In this document: positions 38,768-48,627 of the stretch, in pieces
Layout of the letters: every line of letters starts with the position of its first letter
Numbering within the stretch: position 1 is the stretch's first letter
Assembly (NCBI GenBank): GCA_014379905.1
Contig: JACMKX010000144.1
Coordinates: 87,049-151,048, forward strand
Length of the DNA stretch: 64,000 nucleotides
Origin: Ferruginibacter sp.
Lineage (GTDB): Bacteria > Bacteroidota > Bacteroidia > Chitinophagales > Chitinophagaceae
Direction of reading: 5' to 3'
Notes under the pieces: generated by a model
The model's database searches: none
What the model was told of the DNA's origin: nothing
The model's input: only the letters and a program-made list of their open reading frames with translations
Position numbers and translations under genes: made by a program

Positions 38768-40876
38768 CTATGGACCATCGACCTCTAAAATAAAAGCTCC
38801 TTTTTCCGATACCGAATGGCAACGCAAATTTAACGCTTCGAAGGCTGTTTTCCACTTTTGTATTTTCCACAAACTATTAGAAGCGTCAAATACAATACAG
38901 GCAGGCTTTACAGCTTTTAATACGGTTTCTATATCCACAGTTGCATTGTGACTAAACAGCAGTACATCAATTGCAAAGGCTGTTTCCTGTGGCTCCAAAA
39001 CTGTTGAACTGTCAATAAACAACAACTTTTTATCATAAAATTGGTAATAGCCATCCAGTTGCTTTAAAGATGCCAGGCTTTTTACTGATTTGCTTGCCTG
39101 CAATGCAATGCGGGCTGGTTTAAGGTAAAAGTTTTGTTGCTGCCCTTTCTGCATCATAGCACTGTCGCCGGTAAAAACAAACTGATCTTTTTCAATAAAG
39201 TCAATGGCCTTATGCTTACTCACATTATAGATGATCACTTTCTTTTGTTGTTGTAATTCTATAAAGCCTGATACATGTAGCCCTGCAAATCCCAACAGGC
39301 AAATAAGTCCTGAACGAAGCATGTATTTATTTTTATTCATCCACCATGCCATCATACAAAACAGCACTCCATACAAAAGCCAGGTGGTAAAAATATTGGC
39401 ATAAATATTATCCCAGACGGAAAAAGAAAACTGGTCAAAGAAAATGATTACCCGGTTCATTAAATTTACCGAGGCACTGAGTGCAATACCCAGCCAGGTA
39501 GCCAGTGTTTCAAATGCTGTGACAATGATCAGTAAAATTTCTCCAAACAGTATGATGGTAGATAAAGGAACGGTAACGAGGTTGGTGAACAAAAATAAAT
39601 TAGGGAACTGGTGAAAATAATAGATACACAATGGAAATGCCCCTGCCTGCGCAGCCAGCGTTACACTTATCATGCTCCATATTTGCCGTCCCGGCCAGTT
39701 TTTTATATACCATTTTCTAAAAATAAATTGTTGCAATGCTACTATACCTATAACAGCGCAGTAGCTAAGTTGAAATCCTACGTCCCATAAAAAATAAGGG
39801 TTGTAACAAAGTAAAATAAATGCTGAAGTGGCTAAAGAATTATAAACGGAACATTGTTTGAAATAATATTTACCGGTAACAATAACCGTGAACATTACTG
39901 CACTCCTCAATACAGATGCCGAGGCACCTGTGAGCAGTGCAAATATCCAAAGGAAAGCAATGAGTAACAGGGCTTTTGCGTGGCGTGATCTTTTAAAATA
40001 AGGTACCCGGTTAAATAACCAAAGCAGCACTGCATATATTAACCCCAAATGCAAACCCGATATGGCAATTATGTGCACTACGCCTGTATTGCTGTAAGCC
40101 TGCACCAGATCTTTATCCAGGTCTTCCTTATACCCAATGAGCAAAGCCTCGGCGATACCCAGTTCACTATTTTTATTGGAGATATATTTTTTAAGAACAG
40201 CCAAAACGTGATCTCTTGTTCTGAATAAATAATGCTGGAAATAGTTAACACTAAATCTATTGGTTGCTATCCAATCTGATTTTTTTAAAAATGCCTGGTG
40301 ATACAATAACTGGAAAGATGCATATCTTTCATAATCGAAAGCACCGGGGTTACCGGAATTTTTTATAGGCTGTAACTTTTTATTAATCACAATAACATCT
40401 CCGTAATGAAGATCTGACGGCATACTATCCTTTGCGAAGTATAAAAGTAAATTACCTGCGGTAGCGTGTTTTTCTTTACCATTAATCACGGAGGTTACAA
40501 CAACAGTTGCTTTTACAGAATGCGGCTTAATTGTTAAAGGCTCATTGATGGTAACCAGCAACAGGGAGCTGTCGGTTAAATAATGGCCGTACCAGTTGGG
40601 ATGATGCTTTGCATCTTTTTGCCAGGTGAGTAACATACCAACAGCGGCAATCACGAAATGGAAAATTATGCCCCGGTATTTTTTAAAACTGAATATGGTA
40701 GCTGGGGGAAGAAAGTGGATCAATAGGAAAGCGGCGGTAAAACAACACTGGCAGATCAAAATATACTCCAGCGAAAAATCACTATACCAGCCTATGAGAA
40801 TTCCTGCAATGAATGGAAGCAGGATTCGGATAACCGGCGCCTTTTTCCAAAGAGGTATATGATAGGCGGAGTGCAT
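38768..40876 (-). CDS. comEC: ComEC/Rec2 family competence protein
   Basis: 702 aa; VHIIAISGLHLGLIYAVL, TGASASVLRSAVM; DUF4131-like N-terminus. Confidence 0.9.
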   Translation of the reverse strand: MHSAYHIPLWKKAPVIRILLPFIAGILIGWYSDFSLEYILICQCCFTAAFLLIHFLPPATIFSFKKYRGIIFHFVIAAVGMLLTWQKDAKHHPNWYGHYLTDSSLLLVTINEPLTIKPHSVKATVVVTSVINGKEKHATAGNLLLYFAKDSMPSDLHYGDVIVINKKLQPIKNSGNPGAFDYERYASFQLLYHQAFLKKSDWIATNRFSVNYFQHYLFRTRDHVLAVLKKYISNKNSELGIAEALLIGYKEDLDKDLVQAYSNTGVVHIIAISGLHLGLIYAVLLWLFNRVPYFKRSRHAKALLLIAFLWIFALLTGASASVLRSAVMFTVIVTGKYYFKQCSVYNSLATSAFILLCYNPYFLWDVGFQLSYCAVIGIVALQQFIFRKWYIKNWPGRQIWSMISVTLAAQAGAFPLCIYYFHQFPNLFLFTNLVTVPLSTIILFGEILLIIVTAFETLATWLGIALSASVNLMNRVIIFFDQFSFSVWDNIYANIFTTWLLYGVLFCMMAWWMNKNKYMLRSGLICLLGFAGLHVSGFIELQQQKKVIIYNVSKHKAIDFIEKDQFVFTGDSAMMQKGQQQNFYLKPARIALQASKSVKSLASLKQLDGYYQFYDKKLLFIDSSTVLEPQETAFAIDVLLFSHNATVDIETVLKAVKPACIVFDASNSLWKIQKWKTAFEALNLRCHSVSEKGAFILEVDGP

Positions 40877-40989
40877 ACCCTAATGTAAAGCAGGCAGAAG
40901 GAATATAAAAGGAGGTTTATGTTGGTAATGGCAAGAAATTGTCCCTGGAAGATTACCAATCATTAAAATTGCGTACGCGATGATCGTAT

Positions 40990-41574
40990 TTACAAATCCA
41001 GCTGCTTAAAAAAAACTTCTTTTGACAATTCCCTTACTTCACCGGGCTTTAAATTGCTTAACTGTAAATTACTGATAGAAAGTCGTATCAACCTTTGACA
41101 TCTGTGTCTTGCAGCCAGTACCATTTTACGCACCTGGCGGAATTTTCCTTCCCGTAATGTAATTAACAACCAGGTATGCGGATATTTGTTGCGAGGATCG
41201 GCTGCGGAAGTGTACAAAGTTTCCGCAGCCTCAATCCGCTCTATGGAAACAGGTTTAGCAACATATGTTTCGCCATCTTTTATTTTTATTGGTATGCCTC
41301 CCTGCAGTAATTGAAATGTTTCTTCTGTCATTTCATTTTGTACCATCACCAGGTACCTGCGGAGGTGTGGTTTTTGCGCAAGGAATAATAAGCGGGTAAT
41401 GCTTTTATCGGTTGTGAGAATGAGTAATCCTTCGGATTCATTATCCAGCCGGCCAACGGCATGGGTGCCTTCGGGAAAATCAAAATCAAGATCGCCCAGT
41501 AAACCAACATTGTGCGGACTCACGAATTGCGAGACCATGTTGCGGGGTTTGTTGATGATGAAGTAACGATGCAT
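40990..41574 (-). CDS. rRNA pseudouridine synthase, RsuA/RluE-type
   Basis: FIINKPRNMVSQ, HAVGRLDNESEGLLILT, EGKFRQVRKM. Confidence 0.92.
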   Translation of the reverse strand: MHRYFIINKPRNMVSQFVSPHNVGLLGDLDFDFPEGTHAVGRLDNESEGLLILTTDKSITRLLFLAQKPHLRRYLVMVQNEMTEETFQLLQGGIPIKIKDGETYVAKPVSIERIEAAETLYTSAADPRNKYPHTWLLITLREGKFRQVRKMVLAARHRCQRLIRLSISNLQLSNLKPGEVRELSKEVFFKQLDL

Positions 41575-41589
41575 GGAGATAATTAAAGT

Positions 41590-41639
41590 CGTTTCAGGAA
41601 ACCTATAAGGTTTTAAAACCTTATAGGTTTCCTGAAACG
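41590..41639. repeat. Perfect 50-bp palindrome, left of RAYT-like gene
   Basis: CGTTTCAGGAAACCTATAAGGTTTT|AAAACCTTATAGGTTTCCTGAAACG, arms exactly reverse complementary. Confidence 0.97.
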
Positions 41640-41691
41640 GGTTTTTTCACATGGTTTAACACAGTTAATATAAGAGATTTATAAAAAATTT

Positions 41692-42318
41692 ATGCCAAAT
41701 CAACACGTACCCTTACTCCCCAATAACTATTACCACCTGTATAACAGGGCGAATGGAGATGACAAACTCTTTCGGTCCGACGAAAATTACTGGTATTTTC
41801 TCCGTAGGATAAAAAAATATATTTTACCTGTAGCTCATTTGTGGACCTACTCCTTAATGCCAAACCATTTCCATTTGTTTGTAAAAATAAAAGAAGACAG
41901 TGTGATTGAAAATTATTATAAAATAAAAAAATTAAAAGAGTTTGATACACGGATTCAACTAATATCCGATTTTATTATGGAGCAATTTAGTAATTGTTTA
42001 AATGGATATGCCAAAGCATTTAATAAGATGTACGATAGAAAAGGTGCATTGTTTATGGATTATTTGAAACGATCAATTGCTTCAGATGATAACGACATTA
42101 CTAGTTTTATTTTTTACAGTCATAAAAATGCAGTGCACCATGACTTAACCGACAAAATCGGACAATGGAAATATGACAGTTACCAGGCGCTTATCTCTAC
42201 TGGTAAAACAGATCTGGCCCGTGCGGAAGTTATCGAATGGTTTGGCTCTACCCAACAATTTATTAAATTTCACAATCAGCCTGTAGATTTGAAAAATAGG
42301 AACAAATATTTTGATTAA
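41692..42318 (+). mobile_element. IS200/REP-associated Y1 transposase-like protein (RAYT-like)
   Basis: 208 aa; NNYYHLYNRANGDDKLFRSDENYWYFLRRIKKY, HUH motif in SLMPNHFHLFVKI, KMYDRKGALFMDYLKR; flanked by related palindromes. Confidence 0.88.
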
Positions 42319-42334
42319 TTGCGTTATAGACCTT

Positions 42335-42377
42335 GTTATAGACCTATAAGGTTTTAAAAACCTTATAGGTCTATAAC
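42335..42377. repeat. Perfect 43-bp palindrome, right of RAYT-like gene
   Basis: GTTATAGACCTATAAGGTTTT-A-AAAACCTTATAGGTCTATAAC, 21-bp arms, 1-nt centre. Confidence 0.97.
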
Positions 42378-42383
42378 AGCACC

Positions 42384-45224
42384 TTACTTACTCAAATGCA
42401 TACTTCTCTCTTTATACAACTGCCGGAAGTATGGATCTTTCAGATCTTTTATAAAACGAATGGCTTCACCTGTACTCTTCATTTCGGGACCTAACTCTTT
42501 ATTTACGCCGGGAAATTTATTAAAAGAAAAAACCGGTTCCTTTATTGCAAAGCCCTCCATCTTTTTTTCGTAGGTAAAATCTGTTACCTTGGCTGCGCCC
42601 AACATTACTTTGGTAGCAATATTTAAATAAGGGATCTGGTATGCTTTTGCGATAAAAGGTGTTGTACGGCTTGCTCTCGGGTTGGCTTCTATCACAAACA
42701 CATTTCCATCCTTAATAGCAAACTGGATATTGATAAGCCCGCGGATATGGAGCGCCCTCGCTATCTTTTCTGCATATTCTTCCATGGTATGCACTATTAA
42801 CGGGCTAAGGTTAAACTGCGGCAGTACCGCATTGCTATCACCACTATGGATACCTGCAGGTTCAATGTGTTCCATTACACCCATCACATGAAAAGTTTCT
42901 CCGTCAAAAATGGCATCTATTTCTGCTTCCTGGCAGCGATCCAAAAAATGGTCGATCAAAATCTTATTCCCCGGCAAATGTTTAATAAGGCTTAATATTC
43001 CATTTTCCAGCTCATCATCATTCAACACAATTCTCATACGTTGTCCGCCAATTACATAACTGGGACGAATGAGTACCGGGTAACCTACCTCCTTTGCAGC
43101 TTCAATAGCCTCATCGGTGTTATAAGCGGTGGCATATTTTGGATAAGGAATGCCCAGTTCTTTTAAACGGTCGCTAAAACGGCCACGGTCTTCAGCAATA
43201 TCCATGTTATCGAAACTGGTGCCGATTATTTTTACGCCTTTCTCATGTAATTTTTTTGCGAGTTTCAAAGCGGTTTGCCCGCCCAGCTGAACAATTACAC
43301 CTTCCGGCTTTTCATGTTCAATGATCTCCCAGATATGTTCCCAAAAAACGGGTTCAAAATATAACTTATCCGCAATATCAAAATCGGTACTCACTGTTTC
43401 AGGATTACAGTTCACCATTATGGCTTCATAACCTAATTCCTTTACTGCCAGCAATCCGTGTACGCAGCAATAGTCAAACTCAATGCCCTGGCCTATCCTG
43501 TTGGGACCACTGCCCAATACAATTATTTTCCTTTTATCAGAAACAATAGATTCATTACTCAACAACTTATTGCCTTCCGGTTTATTTTCAAAAGTTGAAT
43601 AGAAGTAAGGGGTTTTTGCTTCAAACTCGGCGCTGCAGGTATCTACCATTTTAAATACCCTTGTTAAACCCATTGCTTTCCTGCGCTCATAAATATCGTC
43701 CGCGTTTTCTTCCCTCATAATGCGAACGATTTGCTCATCACTAAAGCCGAGCAATTTTGCTTCCGTTAAAAGATCATCCGGCAATGTTTTTAAATCGTAT
43801 TGAGCAATTTGTTTTTCGCAATCACATATTTTTTGGATCTGGTAAATGAACCAGCGGTCTATTAGTGTGCTTTCGCAAATGCGTTTTACACTGGCGCCGG
43901 CCATCAGCGCATCTTTTATCCGGAATATGCGATCCCATTTCGGGATCTTAATGTATTCAATCAGCTCATCTGCATGCATCAAACTCTTGCCATAATAACC
44001 CAGGCCAACGGCTTCATTTTCCAGGCTCTGACAAGCTTTTTGCACTGCTTCGGCAAAACTTCTGCCAATGCCCATTACTTCGCCCACGCTCTTCATTTGA
44101 AAACCGAGCGTGTCATCAGCCCCTTTGAATTTATCAAAATTCCAGCGCGGAATCTTTACGATCACATAATCAAGCGCCGGTTCAAAATAAGCTGAAGTAG
44201 ATTGCGTGATCTGGTTCTTTAATTCATCGAGATTATAACCAATAGCGAGTTTAGCAGCAATTTTTGCAATAGGATAACCGGTTGCTTTACTGGCCAGGGC
44301 AGAAGAGCGGCTCACTCTTGGATTTATTTCTACTACAATTATTTCTTCTGTTTGCGGGTTCATGGCAAACTGAACATTACAACCACCGGCAAAATTACCC
44401 AGGTTGCGCATCATATCTATAGCCGTGTTGCGCATCAGTTGAAAAGCCGTATCACTCAATGTCATAGCTGGTGCCACGGTAATGCTGTCGCCGGTATGAA
44501 CCCCCATTGGATCAAAATTTTCTACCGTACAAATGATCACTACATTATCATTATTATCTCTCAGCAGCTCCAGCTCATATTCTTTCCATCCCAGTACTGC
44601 CTGTTCTACCAACACTTCGTGTATTGGGCTGGCAGTAAGCGCCCTGTTGAGGGCTTCATCTAACTGGTCTTTTTTAAATACAATTCCCCCACCGGTGCCT
44701 CCCAATGTAAAGGAAGGGCGGAGTACCAACGGAAACCCTATATCCTGTGCAAATTCTTTTCCTTCTAAAAATGAATTGGCAATTTTTGCCGGGCAAACCG
44801 GTATACCCATTTCAATCATCCACAGGCGGAATTTTTCCCTGTCTTCCGCTTTATCGATCGCTTTAATATCTACACCTATAAGGTTTACATTGTATTTTTC
44901 CCAAATACCCAGCTCATCCGCTTCCTTACAAAGATTAAGCGCTGTTTGCCCGCCCATGGTAGGCAGCACAGCATCAATATCATTTTCTTCCAATATCTGC
45001 TCAATACTTTCTACGGTAAGTGGTAAAAGATAAACCCTGTCGGCCATCATGGGGTCAGTCATAATGGTGGCAGGATTACTATTTATTAAAATAACTTTTA
45101 TTCCTTCTTCCCGGATGCTACGGGCCGCCTGGGTACCACTGTAATCAAATTCGCAGGCCTGGCCGATAACAATAGGGCCTGAACCAATAATTAGCACTGA
45201 TTTGATAGAATCATTTTTAGGCAT
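42384..45224 (-). CDS. carB: Carbamoyl-phosphate synthase large subunit
   Basis: 946 aa; VLIIGSGPIVIGQACEFDYSGTQA, two ATP-grasp halves, VLGSGPNRIGQGIEFDYCCVH. Confidence 0.96.
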   Translation of the reverse strand: MPKNDSIKSVLIIGSGPIVIGQACEFDYSGTQAARSIREEGIKVILINSNPATIMTDPMMADRVYLLPLTVESIEQILEENDIDAVLPTMGGQTALNLCKEADELGIWEKYNVNLIGVDIKAIDKAEDREKFRLWMIEMGIPVCPAKIANSFLEGKEFAQDIGFPLVLRPSFTLGGTGGGIVFKKDQLDEALNRALTASPIHEVLVEQAVLGWKEYELELLRDNNDNVVIICTVENFDPMGVHTGDSITVAPAMTLSDTAFQLMRNTAIDMMRNLGNFAGGCNVQFAMNPQTEEIIVVEINPRVSRSSALASKATGYPIAKIAAKLAIGYNLDELKNQITQSTSAYFEPALDYVIVKIPRWNFDKFKGADDTLGFQMKSVGEVMGIGRSFAEAVQKACQSLENEAVGLGYYGKSLMHADELIEYIKIPKWDRIFRIKDALMAGASVKRICESTLIDRWFIYQIQKICDCEKQIAQYDLKTLPDDLLTEAKLLGFSDEQIVRIMREENADDIYERRKAMGLTRVFKMVDTCSAEFEAKTPYFYSTFENKPEGNKLLSNESIVSDKRKIIVLGSGPNRIGQGIEFDYCCVHGLLAVKELGYEAIMVNCNPETVSTDFDIADKLYFEPVFWEHIWEIIEHEKPEGVIVQLGGQTALKLAKKLHEKGVKIIGTSFDNMDIAEDRGRFSDRLKELGIPYPKYATAYNTDEAIEAAKEVGYPVLIRPSYVIGGQRMRIVLNDDELENGILSLIKHLPGNKILIDHFLDRCQEAEIDAIFDGETFHVMGVMEHIEPAGIHSGDSNAVLPQFNLSPLIVHTMEEYAEKIARALHIRGLINIQFAIKDGNVFVIEANPRASRTTPFIAKAYQIPYLNIATKVMLGAAKVTDFTYEKKMEGFAIKEPVFSFNKFPGVNKELGPEMKSTGEAIRFIKDLKDPYFRQLYKERSMHLSK

Positions 45225-45272
45225 GGTGGAAAAGTACCTTTTTTATGCGGCGTGCAAAAGTAATTGTAAAAA

Positions 45273-45301
45273 AAATGCGGTGCAAAAAAAGCACCGCATT
45301 T
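45273..45301 (-). terminator. Terminator-like hairpin after MORN protein gene
   Basis: AAATGCGGTGC-aaaaaaa-GCACCGCATTT with T-run on minus strand. Confidence 0.78.
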
Positions 45302-45322
45302 CTCTTTATTTTTTATGCAAGA

Positions 45323-46024
45323 TTATAAAAGAACAACATTAACCTCGTAGTCCGCCTGTTCATTGAAAGTGATATCTACTATCTCTCCGCTGGAATATAT
45401 GAACCTTGCCCTGAAAGGAAAAATCATTTGCTGTAACCTTATAACGGCCGTTTTTGAAATATTGGAAGCGGTTTTTGATATATACTGACCGGTGACTACC
45501 TGTACGTCGGTGATGGTGGGAATTACACCGTTTGCATTATAATTACTCACACTCGACATCTGCGAACTGTTTATATTGATCGAACCTGCTCTTTCGCCTT
45601 TTCTTATCAGCATCACGTCTACTTTATTAACCTTGCCGGAGCGATCGTTTATAGTAAAAGGCTTTTCGTATGCCCCAATAAATTTATTTTTTTTCCAGAA
45701 TCCGGTAAGTACTGAATCAGCGCCCGATATCTTCGTGTACCTCATTTCGCCTTTTCCATCCATTGAGCCTTTTCTAAACGTTCCGCTGTAAGTACTTTTA
45801 TCGGCCCAGGTGTACGTGCCTGAACCTTCCGGAAACCCGTTCTTAAACTGCCCTTCATAAGAATCTAATCCTACTGCCTTGCCTTTACCACTCGCTTTGC
45901 CATCAACACAGTCGCCTGTGTAACTGCCCTTCAATGCATCAACAGATACTGTGCAGTTTTCCTGCGCATACGCAGTATTGATAATAATAAAAGAAACGGT
46001 CACAATGTTTACTAAACGATTCAT
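45323..46024 (-). CDS. MORN repeat secreted protein
   Basis: GSYTGDCVDGKASGKGKA..YEGQFKNGFPEGSGTYTWADKSTYSGTFRKGSMDGKGEMRYT repeats. Confidence 0.82.
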   Translation of the reverse strand: MNRLVNIVTVSFIIINTAYAQENCTVSVDALKGSYTGDCVDGKASGKGKAVGLDSYEGQFKNGFPEGSGTYTWADKSTYSGTFRKGSMDGKGEMRYTKISGADSVLTGFWKKNKFIGAYEKPFTINDRSGKVNKVDVMLIRKGERAGSININSSQMSSVSNYNANGVIPTITDVQVVTGQYISKTASNISKTAVIRLQQMIFPFRARFIYSSGEIVDITFNEQADYEVNVVLL

Positions 46025-46034
46025 AAGCTTATAA

Positions 46035-46065
46035 TTTGAAGCAAGTTTTAATACTTTTAACTTTG
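46035..46065 (+). promoter_or_regulatory. Bacteroidota-type promoter upstream of M23 peptidase
   Basis: TTTG (46035-46038) - 19 nt - TAACTTTG (46058-46065), matches TTTG/TAnnTTTG. Confidence 0.6.
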
Positions 46066-46110
46066 GTAAATAAAAGTAGAGATTAAATTTTAAAAAAGAA
46101 GGGTGTACTG

Positions 46111-47814
46111 ATGAAAAAAAAGCTGCTTGTATTATTTTTTTTTATATCATTTGTTTCGGCCACGGCGCAATATTTTGACAAAGCTCCCTATGATAAACAA
46201 TATTATACATGGCCTGTAGGTGCTACCAAAGCTATTGTTGCCAACTTTGGGGAGCTAAGGCCAAATCACTATCACATGGGCCTCGATTGCAGAACCGACC
46301 AGGCAGAAAACAAGCCGGTGCTCGCTGCTGCAAATGGATATATTGCCAAAGTAAAAGTAGAACCCTGGGGTTTTGGGCGGGTATTGTATATCAATCATCC
46401 CAACGGAAACACAACGCTGTATGCTCACATGAATGATTTTTACCCTGCCCTGGAAGCATATGTAAAAGAACAGCAGTACAAATTGAAAAGCTGGGCAGTA
46501 TTTTTGGATCTTCCTGCAAATCTTTTTCCTGTAAAACAGGGTGAACAGGTGGGGTGGAGTGGTAATACAGGGGGTTCGCAGGGCCCACATGTTCATTTTG
46601 AGATAAGGGATACCGAAACAGATAAAGTGCTCAATCCTTTGTTGATGGGTTTCCCTATATCAGATGATATTGCACCGGCTATACTGCGCCTGGCCGTGTA
46701 CGACCGCTGCCTCAGCACTTATGAACAAACCCCAAAAATTTACCTGCTCAGGAAAGTTAATAATATATATGTTCCGGTAAGCGGCCAGGTAAAAGTGAAT
46801 ACCGAAAAAGTGAGTTTTGCCATTACTGCCTATGACAGGTATACCGGCTCTACCAATCAAAATGGAATTTACGAAGCAGTAGTATATGATAATAACAAAG
46901 CCATTTCAGGTTTTAGAATGGACAGTATCAGTTATGCCGAAACCCGTTACCTGAATGCGCATATTGATTATCGTTATAAAGCTGCAGGTGGATCTTACCT
47001 TCAACATTTATCCCGGCTGCCCGGCAATGATGGCGGCATTTATAAAACAGATGCCAGTAATGGTGTGGTTGATTTTGAAACAGAAAAAGAACATGCTATC
47101 CGTATCACTGTTTCCGACCCAAATGGCAATACCTCCACCCTGGAGTTTAATATTACCAGCATAGGAAATTCTAAGCCAGCGCCCAACAGCGCCGCAACAG
47201 GGCTGCCGGTTTTTCACCCGGGCTTTATCAATGTATTTGAAAACAACGAAGTGCAGTTCTACTTGAATGAAAAAGCATTGTACGATTCTTTTCATTTTAA
47301 ATACAATAAAACATTTGATGCAGCCGGAAGAAGTATTTACCAGTTGCACAACAGCACCGTTCCGATACAAAATTATTTTACGCTAAAAATAAGATCCAAC
47401 ATTTTTATTACAGATACCGGCAGGGCGGTGATCTTTCGTTCTTATGGCGGCAAAACGGATTATGTTAAAGCGGTGTATGACAATGGCTGGTATAAGGCCA
47501 GCTTCAGGGAGTTTGGCAACTACCAGCTGCTGCAGGATAACACAGCACCCACCATAAGCCCCTTAGGTTTTTACAGCGGCATAAAAGCTGCCAAGCTTAC
47601 CCGCATTGCTTTTGCGGTAACAGACAATACTGAAGAAATAAAAAAATTCACTGCCCTGCTGGATGGAAAATGGCTTCGCTTTACCAATGATAAAGGCAGA
47701 AATTTTATTTACAGGTTTGATGAACTTTGTGGGCCGGGTGAACATGAACTTGTAGTAACGGCAGAAGACCAGGTAGGCAACGTAACCACCAAAACATACA
47801 ATTTTACAAGATAG
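46111..47814 (+). CDS. M23 family metallopeptidase
   Basis: ANFGELRPNHYHMGLDCRT, GPHVHFEIRDT LytM zinc motifs; signal peptide. Confidence 0.9.
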   Translation: MKKKLLVLFFFISFVSATAQYFDKAPYDKQYYTWPVGATKAIVANFGELRPNHYHMGLDCRTDQAENKPVLAAANGYIAKVKVEPWGFGRVLYINHPNGNTTLYAHMNDFYPALEAYVKEQQYKLKSWAVFLDLPANLFPVKQGEQVGWSGNTGGSQGPHVHFEIRDTETDKVLNPLLMGFPISDDIAPAILRLAVYDRCLSTYEQTPKIYLLRKVNNIYVPVSGQVKVNTEKVSFAITAYDRYTGSTNQNGIYEAVVYDNNKAISGFRMDSISYAETRYLNAHIDYRYKAAGGSYLQHLSRLPGNDGGIYKTDASNGVVDFETEKEHAIRITVSDPNGNTSTLEFNITSIGNSKPAPNSAATGLPVFHPGFINVFENNEVQFYLNEKALYDSFHFKYNKTFDAAGRSIYQLHNSTVPIQNYFTLKIRSNIFITDTGRAVIFRSYGGKTDYVKAVYDNGWYKASFREFGNYQLLQDNTAPTISPLGFYSGIKAAKLTRIAFAVTDNTEEIKKFTALLDGKWLRFTNDKGRNFIYRFDELCGPGEHELVVTAEDQVGNVTTKTYNFTR

Positions 47815-47818
47815 TATC

Positions 47819-48301
47819 ATGACAATTTTAACCGAAGAACAAAAAGCACCGGCATTTAAAGCCAAAGATCAAAACGGCAACAACGTTTCGCTGGCAGATT
47901 TTAAAGGCAAAAAATTAGTCCTCTTTTTTTACCCCGAAGATGACAGCCCTACCTGCACCATACAGGCCTGCAATATAAGAGACAATTATGCGCTTTTAAA
48001 AAAAAACCATATCAACATCATAGGCATTAGCCCGGATGATGAAAAAAAACACAAAAAATTTGAAGCAAAATTCAATCTTCCTTTTACTATGTTAACGGAT
48101 GTGGATCATTCAATAATCGACAAATTTGGGGTGTGGGGCGAAAAGCAGTTGTATGGAAGAAAGTACTTGGGCCTGCACCGTACTACCTTTTTAATAAATG
48201 AAAAAGGGATGATCAAAAAAGTATTCCTTCGCCCAAAAAACAAGGCACATGCAGAAGAGATCCTTAAAGCCTGGGAACTAATTGATGCCGGTGGAAAATA
48301 A
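47819..48301 (+). CDS. bcp: Thioredoxin-dependent peroxiredoxin (BCP type)
   Basis: LVLFFYPEDDSPTCTIQACNIRDNYALLK; Bcp length; conserved GISPDDEKKHKKFEAKFNLPF. Confidence 0.88.
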   Translation: MTILTEEQKAPAFKAKDQNGNNVSLADFKGKKLVLFFYPEDDSPTCTIQACNIRDNYALLKKNHINIIGISPDDEKKHKKFEAKFNLPFTMLTDVDHSIIDKFGVWGEKQLYGRKYLGLHRTTFLINEKGMIKKVFLRPKNKAHAEEILKAWELIDAGGK

Positions 48302-48602
48302 CAACGGCGATACCAGGTATAAGATCAGGCAAAATTCATGGCTGGCAAAAATGGCTGCCTGGAAGTTAAAAACCCGTTCTGTAGCGTTTGTTTTAGGCAG
48401 CACCATTCATTTACACAATGTTTCTCCCGCCGAATTTTTAGAAAATAAATCCTGGCTGCGCCACGAACTGTGTCATATAAGGCAGTTTGAGCAACATGGC
48501 TTTTTTATTTTTATTGCTAAATATATTTGGGAAAGCATCCGGCATGGCTATTACAATAATAAATATGAAGCCGAAGCCCGCAGAGCCGAAAATGAGGAAT
48601 AA
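48285..48602 (+). CDS. Small DUF4157-like protein with HELCH motif
   Basis: WLRHELCHIRQFEQHGFFIFIAKYIWE; overlaps previous gene end by 17 nt. Confidence 0.72.
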   Translation: MPVENNNGDTRYKIRQNSWLAKMAAWKLKTRSVAFVLGSTIHLHNVSPAEFLENKSWLRHELCHIRQFEQHGFFIFIAKYIWESIRHGYYNNKYEAEARRAENEE

Positions 48603-48627
48603 GAAACGGTACTTTTCTCTCTATGAA

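Noticed and set aside
44876-44892. CACCTATAAGGTTTAC inside carB as another copy of the RAYT palindrome
   Set aside because: Only one arm, no inverted partner, and within conserved coding sequence.
44533-45033. 166-aa plus-strand ORF opposite carB
   Set aside because: Serine-rich shadow translation of a conserved gene.
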